A stretch of DNA of 44,909 nt from Clostridia bacterium. Its GTDB lineage: Bacteria; Bacillota; Clostridia; Lachnospirales; Lachnospiraceae. The notes beneath the pieces were generated by a model, which made no database searches, was not told where the DNA came from, and worked only from the letters and a program-made list of their open reading frames with translations. The position numbers and the translations under genes were made by a program. Shown here piece after piece: positions 14,353 to 23,044 of this stretch. Each line of letters begins with the position of its first letter. Within the stretch, counting starts at the first letter, position 1. Where the stretch lies: positions 1 through 44,909 of the forward strand of contig CAJTIM010000031.1 of assembly GCA_910576325.1 (NCBI GenBank). The letters run 5' to 3'.

Positions 14353-16281
14353 GTGGTTGTTAAAATGAATTTCTTAAGCATCACCGGCCCTAAGGACGAT
14401 ATCGAACGAATAGCCGGGCAGTACCTTTCCAAATATGAGATACAATTGGAAAATGCACTGACAGAGCTTAAGACCGTACACGATTTAAGGCCATACACGG
14501 ATAAAAATCCCTATGACGAGGTCTTAAAGAGAGCAAAGGAATACTTGCCGGAGGATTTGAAAACCAACCGGTCGTTTCCGGAGATGACCCCACAGGAAGC
14601 AATAGAGCTTCTGAAAAAGGCGGAGGAGGATTTGGAGGAGCTTCAGGAAAAGAAAGCGGAGCTTCTGGCCAGACAGAAGAAGTGTCAGGATTCTATGGAT
14701 ATGATTACTCCTTTTGAGACAATCCCCTACGACATTCATGAGCTTTTGGGCTTCCGCTATGTGAAATACCGCTTCGGGCGTATTTCCAGGGAACATTTTG
14801 AAAAGTTTGAGCGGTATGTATACGATACCTTAGACACCATTTTTTATAAATGTCAGTGTGACGATAATTATGTGTGGGGCGTTTATTTTGTGCCGGTGTC
14901 CTTTGCGGACAAGATTGACGCGGTATATGCCTCCATGCACTTTGAGCATTACTTTATGCCCGACGAATACATGGGAACGCCAAAGGATGCCTTGGAAAAG
15001 CTGAAGCAGGGACTTGAAGGCATCAATGAAGAGCTTGCGGCTCTGGAACACGAGATGAATCGTGTTGTGGCGGACCACGGAGACCAGCTTGCGGCTGCCT
15101 GTGCCCTTCTGGAGCGGCGCAGAGAAGTCTTTGAGATACGCAAATATGCAGCCCTGACGCGGGAGCGGAACCAGGTGTTCTACATTCTGTGCGGCTGGAT
15201 GCCGGAGGATCAGGCGGATGCATTCCAGGCGGAGATTGAGGATGACGAGCGGATCTTTGTGGTGGTGGAGGATGATCACGACAATGTATTCAGCACACCG
15301 CCTACCAAACTGAAGAATCCGAAGCTGTTTCGTCCCTTTGAGATGTATATTAAAATGTACGGACTTCCGGCCTACAATGAGATGGACCCCACAATTTTTG
15401 TGGCGCTGACGTACTCCTTTATCTTCGGAGCCATGTTCGGCGATGTGGGACAGGGGCTGGTGCTTCTTTTGGGAGGCGCGCTTCTTTATAAGAAGAAGGG
15501 CATGAGCCTGGCGGCCATTGTCTCCTGCGCAGGTATCTTTTCCGTTGTGTTCGGATTCCTGTACGGAAGCTTCTTTGGCTTTGAGGATACGGTGATTCAC
15601 CATATCTGGCTGAGTCCCAAGGAGGCGATGATGACCCTTCCCGTTATCGGTCAGATGAATACGGTCTTTGTAGTGGCCGTGGTCTTCGGCATGTTTATGA
15701 TTTTGACAGCAATGCTGCTTCACATCCGCGTCAGTATCAAAAACAAGGATGCGGAAGGGTGGTTTGACCCCAACGGAGTGGCCGGATTTATTTTCTACGG
15801 CGCGCTGGCAATTGTATTGATTCTGGTGATGACCGGTCAGATTCTTCCGGCAGGCATTGTATTGGGAGTGGTATTCGGGATTCCGCTTCTGGCCATGTTC
15901 TTCAAAGAGCCTTTGACCGCCCGGCTCGAAAAGAAGGGCAGCGGCATCGAGGGGGGCGTAGGCATGTACCTGGTCCAGTCCTTCTTTGAATTATTTGAGG
16001 TGCTGCTGAGCTTTTTCTCCAACACCCTGTCCTTTGTCCGTGTGGGCGCTTTTGCAGTAAGCCATGCGGCCATGATGGAAGTGGTGCTGATGCTCGCAGG
16101 CTTCGAGGGCGGAAGCGGCAACTGGATCGTCATTATCCTGGGCAATGTGTTTGTCTGTGCGATGGAGGGATTGATTGTTGGAATCCAGGTGCTGAGACTT
16201 CAGTATTACGAGCTGTTCAGCCGTTACTATAAAGGAACGGGGCGCGAATTTGTGCCTTATGAAATGAAAAAAGCGAATTAA
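14353..16281 (+). CDS. ntpI: V-type ATPase subunit I (a-type stator)
   Basis: The 642-residue product has a long soluble N-terminal half with coiled coils (LKKAEEDLEELQEKKAELL) and a C-terminal half with about seven membrane helices, including the region SNTLSFVRVGAFAVSHAAMM that holds the essential stator Arg facing the rotor ring. It forms the ion half-channels. GTG at 14353 is the likely start, since AGGAGG sits seven bases before it; the next ATG (14365) is too far away. Family-B repeats occupy the gap to subunit C. Confidence 0.92.
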   Translation: MVVKMNFLSITGPKDDIERIAGQYLSKYEIQLENALTELKTVHDLRPYTDKNPYDEVLKRAKEYLPEDLKTNRSFPEMTPQEAIELLKKAEEDLEELQEKKAELLARQKKCQDSMDMITPFETIPYDIHELLGFRYVKYRFGRISREHFEKFERYVYDTLDTIFYKCQCDDNYVWGVYFVPVSFADKIDAVYASMHFEHYFMPDEYMGTPKDALEKLKQGLEGINEELAALEHEMNRVVADHGDQLAAACALLERRREVFEIRKYAALTRERNQVFYILCGWMPEDQADAFQAEIEDDERIFVVVEDDHDNVFSTPPTKLKNPKLFRPFEMYIKMYGLPAYNEMDPTIFVALTYSFIFGAMFGDVGQGLVLLLGGALLYKKKGMSLAAIVSCAGIFSVVFGFLYGSFFGFEDTVIHHIWLSPKEAMMTLPVIGQMNTVFVVAVVFGMFMILTAMLLHIRVSIKNKDAEGWFDPNGVAGFIFYGALAIVLILVMTGQILPAGIVLGVVFGIPLLAMFFKEPLTARLEKKGSGIEGGVGMYLVQSFFELFEVLLSFFSNTLSFVRVGAFAVSHAAMMEVVLMLAGFEGGSGNWIVIILGNVFVCAMEGLIVGIQVLRLQYYELFSRYYKGTGREFVPYEMKKAN

Positions 16282-16307
16282 AATATTACGGAACTCAAAA
16301 TAGGAGG
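16282..16307 (+). other. Half copy of repeat family A fused to the subunit K ribosome site
   Basis: AATATTACGGAACT (16282-16295) is identical to the end of the 5' arm plus the linker start in the family-A array at 12892. It is followed by CAAAATAGGAGG and the K start. The remainder of the hairpin unit is absent. Confidence 0.6.
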
Positions 16308-16315
16308 AAATTATT

Positions 16316-16753
16316 ATGTCTATGTTGGTAAAGGTAACTTTGGTAGCAGCACTGTTGTTAAGCATTGTAGTTCCCGTTGGAGCATATTTCCTGGGCGAGA
16401 AGAGCCGGAAGCGTTATAAGACCTCTCTGGCATGCAACTGCTTTTTCTTTTTCAGCACCCTGTGTCTGGCATCAATTCTGGCCTATGGCGGAAATGTTCA
16501 TGCGGCAGAGACAGCGGAAGCAGCCGCAAACGGCGGACTGGCAACCGGTCTTGGCTATATAGCGGCAGCAATGGCAACGGGTATTTCCGGCATCGGCTCC
16601 GGTATTGCCGTGGCATCCTCCGCAAGTGCGGCTCTGGGCGCTATCAGCGAGGATCAGAGCGTATTCGGTAAGTCCATGATTTTCGTAGCTATGGCAGAGG
16701 GTATTGCTCTCTATGGCCTGATTATTTCCTTTATGATCTTAGGTAAGCTGTAA
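16316..16753 (+). CDS. ntpK: V-type ATPase subunit K (rotor-ring proteolipid)
   Basis: The 145-residue product has four hydrophobic segments arranged as two hairpins. The second hairpin carries GLGYIAAAMATGISGIGSGI and then the ion-binding carboxylate, Glu128, in VAMAEGIALYGLI. The first hairpin lacks an equivalent carboxylate, as in V-type 16-kDa proteolipids. It forms the ring that turns as ions pass. GGAGG lies eight bases before the ATG. Whether Na+ or H+ is carried cannot be settled here. Confidence 0.92.
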   Translation: MSMLVKVTLVAALLLSIVVPVGAYFLGEKSRKRYKTSLACNCFFFFSTLCLASILAYGGNVHAAETAEAAANGGLATGLGYIAAAMATGISGIGSGIAVASSASAALGAISEDQSVFGKSMIFVAMAEGIALYGLIISFMILGKL

Positions 16754-16757
16754 ATTC

Positions 16758-16826
16758 CGCCAAAAGCGGTTTTACAGAGGCCGAAAGGAAAAAAGCAAGG
16801 TAACGGTTCGATGTCCGAATTGTTAC
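16758..16826 (+). promoter_or_regulatory. Two hairpins in the K-F gap, possible attenuator
   Basis: CCGC-CAAAA-GCGG-TTTT (16758-16774) is a weak terminator-like hairpin five bases after the K stop. GTAAC..TTCG (16800-16810) pairs with CGAA..GTTAC (16816-16826) in a second. Reduced read-through here would make K, needed in about ten copies per enzyme, more abundant than later subunits. That role is inference. Confidence 0.45.
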
Positions 16827-16853
16827 ATATTAACAGGAAAGGCAGAAAATCCT

Positions 16854-17162
16854 ATGAAAATGTATTTGATAAGCGACAATATGGACACCTATACAGGTAT
16901 GCGCCTGGCCGGTGTCGAGGGCACTGTGGCTCATGGAAGAGAGGAATTGAAGGAAGCTCTTGACCGGGTGCTGACCGATAAGGAGATTGCCATTGTCGTT
17001 CTGACGGAGAAGTTCGGAAGGGAGTATCCTGAGCTGATTGATGAGATACGCTTAAGCCGCAGCCTGCCTTTGCTTATTGAGATTCCTGACCGCCACGGCA
17101 CACAGCGCGGGGAGAATTTCATTACCTCATATGTAAATGAGGCCGTAGGACTGAAGGTTTAA
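16854..17162 (+). CDS. ntpF: V-type ATPase subunit F
   Basis: The 102-residue product matches the Rossmann-like F subunit of the central stalk: YLISDNMDTYTGMRLAGVEG at the start and VVLTEKFGREYPELIDEIR in the middle. It couples rotation between subunits D and the ring. AGGAAAGG lies about ten bases before the ATG at 16854. Confidence 0.9.
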   Translation: MKMYLISDNMDTYTGMRLAGVEGTVAHGREELKEALDRVLTDKEIAIVVLTEKFGREYPELIDEIRLSRSLPLLIEIPDRHGTQRGENFITSYVNEAVGLKV

Positions 17163-17179
17163 GAAAGAAGGTGACCCCT

Positions 17180-17767
17180 TTGACAATCGAAGAGAAGCTA
17201 CAGCATTTGATGCAGTATTCTATGGAGGAGGCGCGGAAAAAGTACGACGGCGTGCTCCTTGAATATACAAATACTATGGAGGAGATCTTCCAGGAGTACC
17301 AGGAAAACAAAAAACGCCAGGAAAATCTGGAGATTAAGTCAGAGAGCGAGCATCTGATCCGGGAAAACAACAAGCGTTTTTCCGAGGAGCAGGTGAAGCT
17401 CCGCCGGACCCTCAGCAGCATGCAGGAAGAATTGAAGGAAAAACTGTTTGTGGAAATGAAGGACCGTCTGGCCCGGTTTGCGGAGAGTTCCGATTATCAG
17501 CGTCTTCTGGTGCGGCAATTGAAGGAAGCCATTGCTTTTGCCAGGGGAGAAGAGGTGATTCTCTACATCGATCCTTCCGATGCGGAGCGGAAGACCAGTC
17601 TGGAGGTAGAGGCAGGCGCGCCGATTACGGTAAGCAGCTATTCCTTTATGGGCGGAACCCGGGCAGTAATTCCGGGAAGAAATATTCTGATAGACAATTC
17701 CTTTGAGACAAAGCTTGCGGAAGCCAGAGAAAAGTTCAAGCTTAGGGGAGGAACGGCATATGAATAA
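17180..17767 (+). CDS. ntpE: V-type ATPase subunit E
   Basis: The 195-residue product has an N-terminal coiled coil (to about residue 95) and a globular C-terminal half, as in the peripheral-stalk subunit E. GAAGGTGA, a good anti-Shine-Dalgarno match, lies six bases before TTG at 17180, so I prefer that start over the in-frame GTG at 17171, which lies inside the site. The last eight bases overlap the start of subunit A (ATGAATAA), coupling the two. Confidence 0.88.
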   Translation: MTIEEKLQHLMQYSMEEARKKYDGVLLEYTNTMEEIFQEYQENKKRQENLEIKSESEHLIRENNKRFSEEQVKLRRTLSSMQEELKEKLFVEMKDRLARFAESSDYQRLLVRQLKEAIAFARGEEVILYIDPSDAERKTSLEVEAGAPITVSSYSFMGGTRAVIPGRNILIDNSFETKLAEAREKFKLRGGTAYE

Positions 17768-19526
17768 GACAGGTGTTATTTATGGAATCAATGGTCCTGT
17801 CGTGTATCTGAAAGGCAATACGGAATTTAAGATGGCTGAGATGGTCTATGTGGGCCGCGAGCGGCTTGTAGGCGAGATTATCGGACTGAACAAGGGCCGC
17901 ACTACCATCCAGGTATATGAGGAAACCACCGGTATCAAGCCGGGGGAGCTTGTGGAGGGCACGGGAGCGCCGATTTCCGTAATGCTGGCTCCCGGAATCT
18001 TAAACAATATTTACGACGGAATTGAGCGCCCGTTAAGTGAGATTGCCAAGGACGGCGGCGCTTACATCAACCGGGGAACCGTGGTGGATTCTCTGGATAT
18101 GGAAAAGCTGTGGAAGGCTCATATGACCGTGAAGCCGGGAACCCGGGTAAGCGGCGGCACCATTATCTGCGAGGTTCAGGAGACCACAGCCATACTTCAC
18201 AAGGTTATGGTTCCTCCCGATATGGAGGGAACCATTGTAAAGGTAATGCCGGACGGAGAATACACTATCCGGGATACCATTGCCGTACTCCAGCACGACG
18301 ACGGAAGCGAGCAGGAGCTGACCATGCTGCAGAAATGGCCTATCCGTGTTCCGCGTCCCACCAGAAAGCGCTATCCGGCATCAAAGCCTCTGATCACGGG
18401 GCAGCGTATTCTGGATACCCTGTTTCCCATTGCAAAGGGCGGAACGGCGGCTGTTCCCGGCGGTTTTGGTACGGGAAAGACCATGACTCAGCATCAGATT
18501 GCCAAGTGGTCGGATGCGGATATTATTATTTATATCGGCTGCGGAGAGCGCGGCAATGAGATGACCCAGGTGTTGGAGGAGTTCGGCGAGCTTATCGACC
18601 CCAAGACGGGAAATCCGCTGATGGATCGGACGGCTCTGATTGCCAATACTTCCAATATGCCGGTGGCTGCCCGTGAAGCAAGCATTTATACGGGAATTAC
18701 TCTGGCGGAGTACTACCGGGATATGGGATATGATGTGGCAATTATGGCAGACTCTACTTCCCGGTGGGCGGAGGCTTTGCGCGAGCTGTCCGGCCGTCTG
18801 GAGGAAATGCCCGCGGAGGAAGGCTTCCCGGCTTATCTGGCATCTCGTCTGTCAGCCTTCTATGAGAGAGCGGGGCTGATGCTGAATTTAAACGGAACGG
18901 AAGGAAGCGTGTCCATTATCGGCGCCGTGTCGCCTCAGGGCGGCGATTTCTCCGAGCCTGTAACGCAGAATACCAAGCGGTTTGTCCGCTGCTTCTGGGG
19001 GCTTGATAAGTCCCTGGCCTATGCACGTCATTTCCCGGCCATTCACTGGCTGACCAGCTACAGCGAATATACCTCCGATCTGGCACCCTGGTATAAGGAT
19101 CACGTGTCCAAGGACTTTATGGACTGCCGGAACCGGATTATGGTGCTTTTAAACCAGGAGTGCAGCCTGATGGAGATTGTAAAGCTGATCGGAAGCGATG
19201 TACTGCCGGATGATCAGAAGCTTGTCCTGGAGATTGCCAGGGTGATACGTCTGGGCTTTCTTCAGCAGAACGCTTTCCATCCTGACGATACCTGCGTTCC
19301 TATGGAGAAGCAGATGAAAATGATGCAGATTATCCTGTATCTCTATGATAAGGCGAGAGCGCTGATTGCTCTTAACATGCCGATGTCCGTACTGAAATCG
19401 GAGAATATCTTCGAGCGCGTCATTGCCATCAAGTATGATGTACCCAACAGCCAGTTGGAGGACTTTGAGGGTTATCGGGAAGAGATAGACGCTTTTTATG
19501 AGAGAGTACTGGAAAAGAATGCATAG
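17760..19526 (+). CDS. ntpA: V-type ATPase catalytic subunit A
   Basis: The 588-residue product is full length. It shows the A-subunit bulge region after the N-terminal barrel ([20 protein letters not shown]), the P-loop GGFGTGKT in [17 protein letters not shown], the catalytic GERGNEM, and the Walker B region [19 protein letters not shown]. It hydrolyses or makes ATP at the A/B interface. The ATG at 17760 follows GGGGAGG by eight bases; the longer frame from 17703 lies inside subunit E. The 271-base gap after it is filled by the second family-A repeat array. Confidence 0.97.
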   Translation: MNKTGVIYGINGPVVYLKGNTEFKMAEMVYVGRERLVGEIIGLNKGRTTIQVYEETTGIKPGELVEGTGAPISVMLAPGILNNIYDGIERPLSEIAKDGGAYINRGTVVDSLDMEKLWKAHMTVKPGTRVSGGTIICEVQETTAILHKVMVPPDMEGTIVKVMPDGEYTIRDTIAVLQHDDGSEQELTMLQKWPIRVPRPTRKRYPASKPLITGQRILDTLFPIAKGGTAAVPGGFGTGKTMTQHQIAKWSDADIIIYIGCGERGNEMTQVLEEFGELIDPKTGNPLMDRTALIANTSNMPVAAREASIYTGITLAEYYRDMGYDVAIMADSTSRWAEALRELSGRLEEMPAEEGFPAYLASRLSAFYERAGLMLNLNGTEGSVSIIGAVSPQGGDFSEPVTQNTKRFVRCFWGLDKSLAYARHFPAIHWLTSYSEYTSDLAPWYKDHVSKDFMDCRNRIMVLLNQECSLMEIVKLIGSDVLPDDQKLVLEIARVIRLGFLQQNAFHPDDTCVPMEKQMKMMQIILYLYDKARALIALNMPMSVLKSENIFERVIAIKYDVPNSQLEDFEGYREEIDAFYERVLEKNA

Positions 19527-19797
19527 ATCAGCAGAGCCGTCTACTGACCGGATTCTGCGGAACTGGAATAAAAACAGCAGAATCCGGCCAGTGCACAGAA
19601 GGATTTACGGACGGATGCTATTGCGGCCGGAAATACTTCTAGGAGCCGTGTACTGACCGGATTCTGCGGGACTGGAATAAAAACAGCAGAATCCGGCCAG
19701 TGCACAGAAGGATTTACGGACGGATGCTATTGCGGCCGGAAATACTTCTAGGAGCCGTGTACTGGCTGGATTCTGCGGAACTGGAATAGGAGAGAGT
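19527..19797 (+). repeat. Tandem structured repeat array between ATPase subunits A and B (family A)
   Basis: Three copies of GATTCTGCGG-(A/G)ACTGGAAT occur at 19551, 19660 and 19769, an exact 109-bp period. Two full spacers lie between them. Each unit is the linker GGAACTGGAAT-AAAAACA, arm GCAGAATCCGGCCAGTGCAC, a 51-base inner hairpin, and arm GTGTACTGACCGGATTCTGC. The spacer length and core (GATTTACGGAC .. GCCGGAAAT) match the array at 12600, while the stems differ with matching changes on both arms. The last linker runs into AGGAGAGAGT-ATG of subunit B. Confidence 0.9.
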
Positions 19798-21186
19798 ATG
19801 TCGATAGAATATTTAGGATTGAGTGAAATTAACGGCCCTCTGATTGCGCTGGAGGGTGTACAGGATGCCTCCTATGAAGAGATTGTGGAAGTTACCATTG
19901 ACGGTAAGAAAAAGGAATTGGGCCGTATTATCGAGTGCTATGAGGATAAGGCAGTAATCCAGGTATTCGGCGGCACGGACAATATGTCCCTTCGGAATAC
20001 CCATACCAAGCTGACAGGCCATCCGATGGAGATAGCCCTTTCCCCGGAGATTTTGGGCCGTACTTTCAACGGCATCGGCCAGCCCATTGACGGTCTAGGC
20101 GAGGTGGAGTCTGACATCCACCGGAATGTAAACGGTCAGCCCTTGAATCCCGTTATGCGCGAATACCCCCGAAACTATATTCGGACAGGTTTTTCCGCCA
20201 TTGACGGACTGACTACCCTGATCCGCGGTCAGAAGCTTCCTATTTTTTCCGGAAACGGTCTTCCTCACGATCAGCTTGCGGCGCAGCTTGTGCGCCAGGC
20301 TTCTTTAGGAGAGGATTCCGACGAAGAGTTTGCGATTGTGTTTGCGGCTATGGGCGTTAAGCACGATGTTGCTGAATTTTTCCGCCGTGCTTTTGAGGAG
20401 AGCGGCGTGTCCGAGCATGTGACCATGTTTTTGAACCTGGCAAATGATCCGGTGGTAGAGCGTCTGATTACACCAAGGGTAGCGCTGACGGCGGCAGAGT
20501 ATCTTGCCTTTGAGTGCAATATGCACATCCTGGTTATTTTGACGGATATGACTTCCTTTGCGGAGGCTATGCGTGAGGTTTCCTCCTCCAAGGGAGAGAT
20601 TCCCTCCAGAAAGGGCTATCCCGGTTATTTGTACAGCGAATTGGCGACTATTTATGAGCGTGCGGGAATTGTGCAGGGCATCAACGGTTCCGTGACACAG
20701 ATTCCCATTCTGACCATGCCGAACGATGATATTACCCATCCCATTCCGGACCTGACCGGTTATATTACGGAGGGGCAGATTGTACTGGATCGAGTTCTCA
20801 ACGGACAGGGCGTCTATCCGCCTATCAATGTACTTCCTTCCCTGTCCCGTCTTATGAAGGACGGCATCGGAGAGGGGTATACCAGAGGCGATCACCAGGC
20901 ATTGTCCAATCAGCTCTTTTCTTCTTACGCGAAGGTGGGGGATGCAAGGGCCTTGGCGTCTGTTATCGGTGAGGATGAGCTTTCTCCGATTGATAAGAAA
21001 TACCTGCTCTTTGGCAAGGCATTTGAGGAACGCTTCGTAGGACAGGGATCGGAGGATAACCGGACGATTCAGACTACGCTGGACATCGGTTGGGAGCTGC
21101 TTGGCATGCTGCCGAGGGAAGAGCTGGATCGAATTGATACGAAGATACTGGATCAGTACTATAAGCCTCAGACAGAGGAAGCATAA
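19798..21186 (+). CDS. ntpB: V-type ATPase regulatory subunit B
   Basis: The 462-residue product has the normal length. It shows the B-subunit nucleotide fold without a Walker A motif ([20 protein letters not shown]), plus [20 protein letters not shown] and [20 protein letters not shown]. It forms the hexamer with A and contributes the arginine finger. AGGAG seven bases before the ATG comes directly after the last copy of the family-A linker. Confidence 0.97.
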   Translation: MSIEYLGLSEINGPLIALEGVQDASYEEIVEVTIDGKKKELGRIIECYEDKAVIQVFGGTDNMSLRNTHTKLTGHPMEIALSPEILGRTFNGIGQPIDGLGEVESDIHRNVNGQPLNPVMREYPRNYIRTGFSAIDGLTTLIRGQKLPIFSGNGLPHDQLAAQLVRQASLGEDSDEEFAIVFAAMGVKHDVAEFFRRAFEESGVSEHVTMFLNLANDPVVERLITPRVALTAAEYLAFECNMHILVILTDMTSFAEAMREVSSSKGEIPSRKGYPGYLYSELATIYERAGIVQGINGSVTQIPILTMPNDDITHPIPDLTGYITEGQIVLDRVLNGQGVYPPINVLPSLSRLMKDGIGEGYTRGDHQALSNQLFSSYAKVGDARALASVIGEDELSPIDKKYLLFGKAFEERFVGQGSEDNRTIQTTLDIGWELLGMLPREELDRIDTKILDQYYKPQTEEA

Positions 21187-21283
21187 GCAGTTGGATTTGC
21201 GGAATTGGAAAAGGCAGTACGGAACAGGAATCGTCTGGCTAAGAAATGTAAGCGTTTTTTGAAAATAATTTCTGCCGACCGGT

Positions 21284-21407
21284 AAAGTCGCAAAGGCGCA
21301 TGAGAGAAACTTTTATGAGTGTCCTTTCGAATAAAAGTTTCTCTCATTACAGGTGTGTCGAAGCGACTTTACCCTTTAGTGCCGTCGCGCAGCGACTTTT
21401 ATAGGAG
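21284..21407 (+). repeat. Nested hairpin plus family-B repeat before subunit D
   Basis: GGTAAAGTCGC (about 21282-21292) pairs with GCGACTTTACC (21363-21373), enclosing a perfect 17-bp hairpin, ATGAGAGAAACTTTTAT with its complement, around a 14-base loop (about 21300-21347). The outer arm is itself part of family B, and a full copy, GTGCCGTCGCGCAGCGACTT, follows at 21379 and runs into TAGGAGG. No T run follows the inner hairpin. Just after the B stop, GCGGAATTGGAA and ACGGAACAGGAAT (21199-21225) look like worn family-A linkers. Confidence 0.8.
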
Positions 21408-21412
21408 GCAAA

Positions 21413-22030
21413 ATGGATAACCAATCATTTCCTACGAAGGGTAATTTAATATTGGCAAAAAATTCTCTGGTACTGGCCCGGCAGGGCTACGAGCTGATGG
21501 ATAAGAAGCGGAATATCCTCATACGGGAATTGATGGGCTTGGTGGAGCAGGCGAGGGATATCCAAAAGGAGATCCGAACCACTTTCCAGTCCGCATATGA
21601 GGCGCTCCAGAAGGCCAACATGGAGCTGGGAGTGAATTTCGTGTCGGACGTTGCCCGGAATGTGCCTGTAGAGGATACGATTGAGGTAAAGCTTCGAAGC
21701 ATTATGGGAACTGAGATTCCTTTGGTGCGCTACGACGCGGCAACCCGGACCCCGGCGTATGCCTTCTACAGTACAAGGGAATCTCTGGATATTGCCCGTG
21801 TGTCCTTTGAAAAGGTGAAGGATCTGACGGTGAAGCTTTCTATGGTGGAGAACTCGGCCTATCTGTTGGCGGCCAACATCAAAAAGGCTCAGAAGAGGGC
21901 CAATGCTTTACAGAATATTACGATTCCCAGGTATGAAACCTTGGTGAAGGATATTGCGAACGCTTTGGAAGAGAAGGAGCGCGAGGAGTTTACAAGGCTT
22001 AAGGTGATTAAGCGGATGCATACGGGGTGA
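21413..22030 (+). CDS. ntpD: V-type ATPase subunit D (central rotor shaft)
   Basis: The 205-residue product has the D-subunit pattern: FPTKGNLILAKNSLVLARQG near the start, a long helical hairpin, and RANALQNITIPRYETLVKDI near the end. It is the shaft turning inside the A3B3 head. AGGAGG lies five bases before the ATG. It is the last gene of the operon and is followed by a terminator. Confidence 0.95.
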   Translation: MDNQSFPTKGNLILAKNSLVLARQGYELMDKKRNILIRELMGLVEQARDIQKEIRTTFQSAYEALQKANMELGVNFVSDVARNVPVEDTIEVKLRSIMGTEIPLVRYDAATRTPAYAFYSTRESLDIARVSFEKVKDLTVKLSMVENSAYLLAANIKKAQKRANALQNITIPRYETLVKDIANALEEKEREEFTRLKVIKRMHTG

Positions 22031-22094
22031 GGGCAGGAAGCTTATTTCTGCGGACAGTAAGTAAAGCGGATATAGTACAGATGTGAATGGATAT

Positions 22095-22126
22095 AAAAGC
22101 TTATCATGTAAAATGGTAGGCTTTTT
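22095..22126 (+). terminator. Terminator of the V-ATPase operon
   Basis: AAAAGCTTATCA pairs with TGGTAGGCTTTT (one G-T pair and a bulge), followed by T residues. It lies 65 bases after subunit D. Confidence 0.65.
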
Positions 22127-22236
22127 AATTGGGCAAAAACACGTCCAATTATATCAAATAAAAGTAGTGTAATTTATACATACATGGTATAATTGCACCA
22201 ATGATAAAGCAGCAATTTTTGAAAGGACTTTCGATA

Positions 22237-22956
22237 ATGGACAGTAAAGCGAAAAAACGGGTAATAACACAAGAAGATATTATGAACCTTTTGGATGCTA
22301 GTTATGAGAAATGTTTAAACGGTATACCAAAAGTCAGTCCAAGTGTTGAAGATATGGCAAATGATTATTTAAAGAAACATAAATCTAAAGAAGATGCGTG
22401 TAAAGCAATGTTGCGAAACCAAATTGTTAAATGCACAACATCTGGTGTGGTAACAGGATTCGGAGGTTTTATTACTATGCCTGTTGCGATTCCTGCAAAT
22501 GTTGGCAGCGTAATTTATGTTCAAATGCGTATGATAGCGTGTGTTGCATATATGGCAGGTTATGAATTGAACAGCGATCAGACACAAACTTTTGTTTATG
22601 CATGTTTGGCGGGGGTAGCAGTCAATAGTTTATTGAAACAAGCTGGTATAAAATTTGGTGTTAAATTTGGAGAGGGACTTATAAAGAAAATCCCAGGCAA
22701 AGTATTAATTAAAATAAACCAAAAGGTGGGATTTAGATTTATTACCAAATTTGGCACAAAAGGAATAGTAAATTTGGGAAAGCTTCTTCCGGGAGTAGGA
22801 GCTTTAGTAGGCGGCGGACTAGATTTAACAGAAACCAAGGTGATAGCCGACCGCGCTTATAAATGGTTTTTAAAAAGCGATTTTTCTATAAAAGATGCGG
22901 CAGAGGAAGAACCAATAGATTTTGAAAATGTAATAGAAACATATGAACATCAGTAA
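22237..22956 (+). CDS. EcsC-family protein
   Basis: The 239-residue product resembles the EcsC family (PF12787): a hydrophobic, Gly-rich centre (VVTGFGGFITMPVAIPANVG) followed by VYVQMRMIACVAYMAGYELN-like and KLLPGVGALVGGGLDLTETK segments. The molecular role of the family is unclear; EcsC was named from an ABC-transporter operon in Bacillus. GAAAGGA precedes the ATG at 22237; an upstream ATG at 22201 lacks a clear site. The gene is AT-richer than the ATPase operon before it, suggesting separate acquisition. TATAAT at about 22189 may be its -10 box. Confidence 0.75.
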   Translation: MDSKAKKRVITQEDIMNLLDASYEKCLNGIPKVSPSVEDMANDYLKKHKSKEDACKAMLRNQIVKCTTSGVVTGFGGFITMPVAIPANVGSVIYVQMRMIACVAYMAGYELNSDQTQTFVYACLAGVAVNSLLKQAGIKFGVKFGEGLIKKIPGKVLIKINQKVGFRFITKFGTKGIVNLGKLLPGVGALVGGGLDLTETKVIADRAYKWFLKSDFSIKDAAEEEPIDFENVIETYEHQ

Positions 22957-23044
22957 ACCTAATATAAAATAAATGTTATGTATTTAGGCAGATTGGCTGA
23001 ATGAAAATCCGTATTAACGAAAAGATATTTTTTGGAGGATAAGT

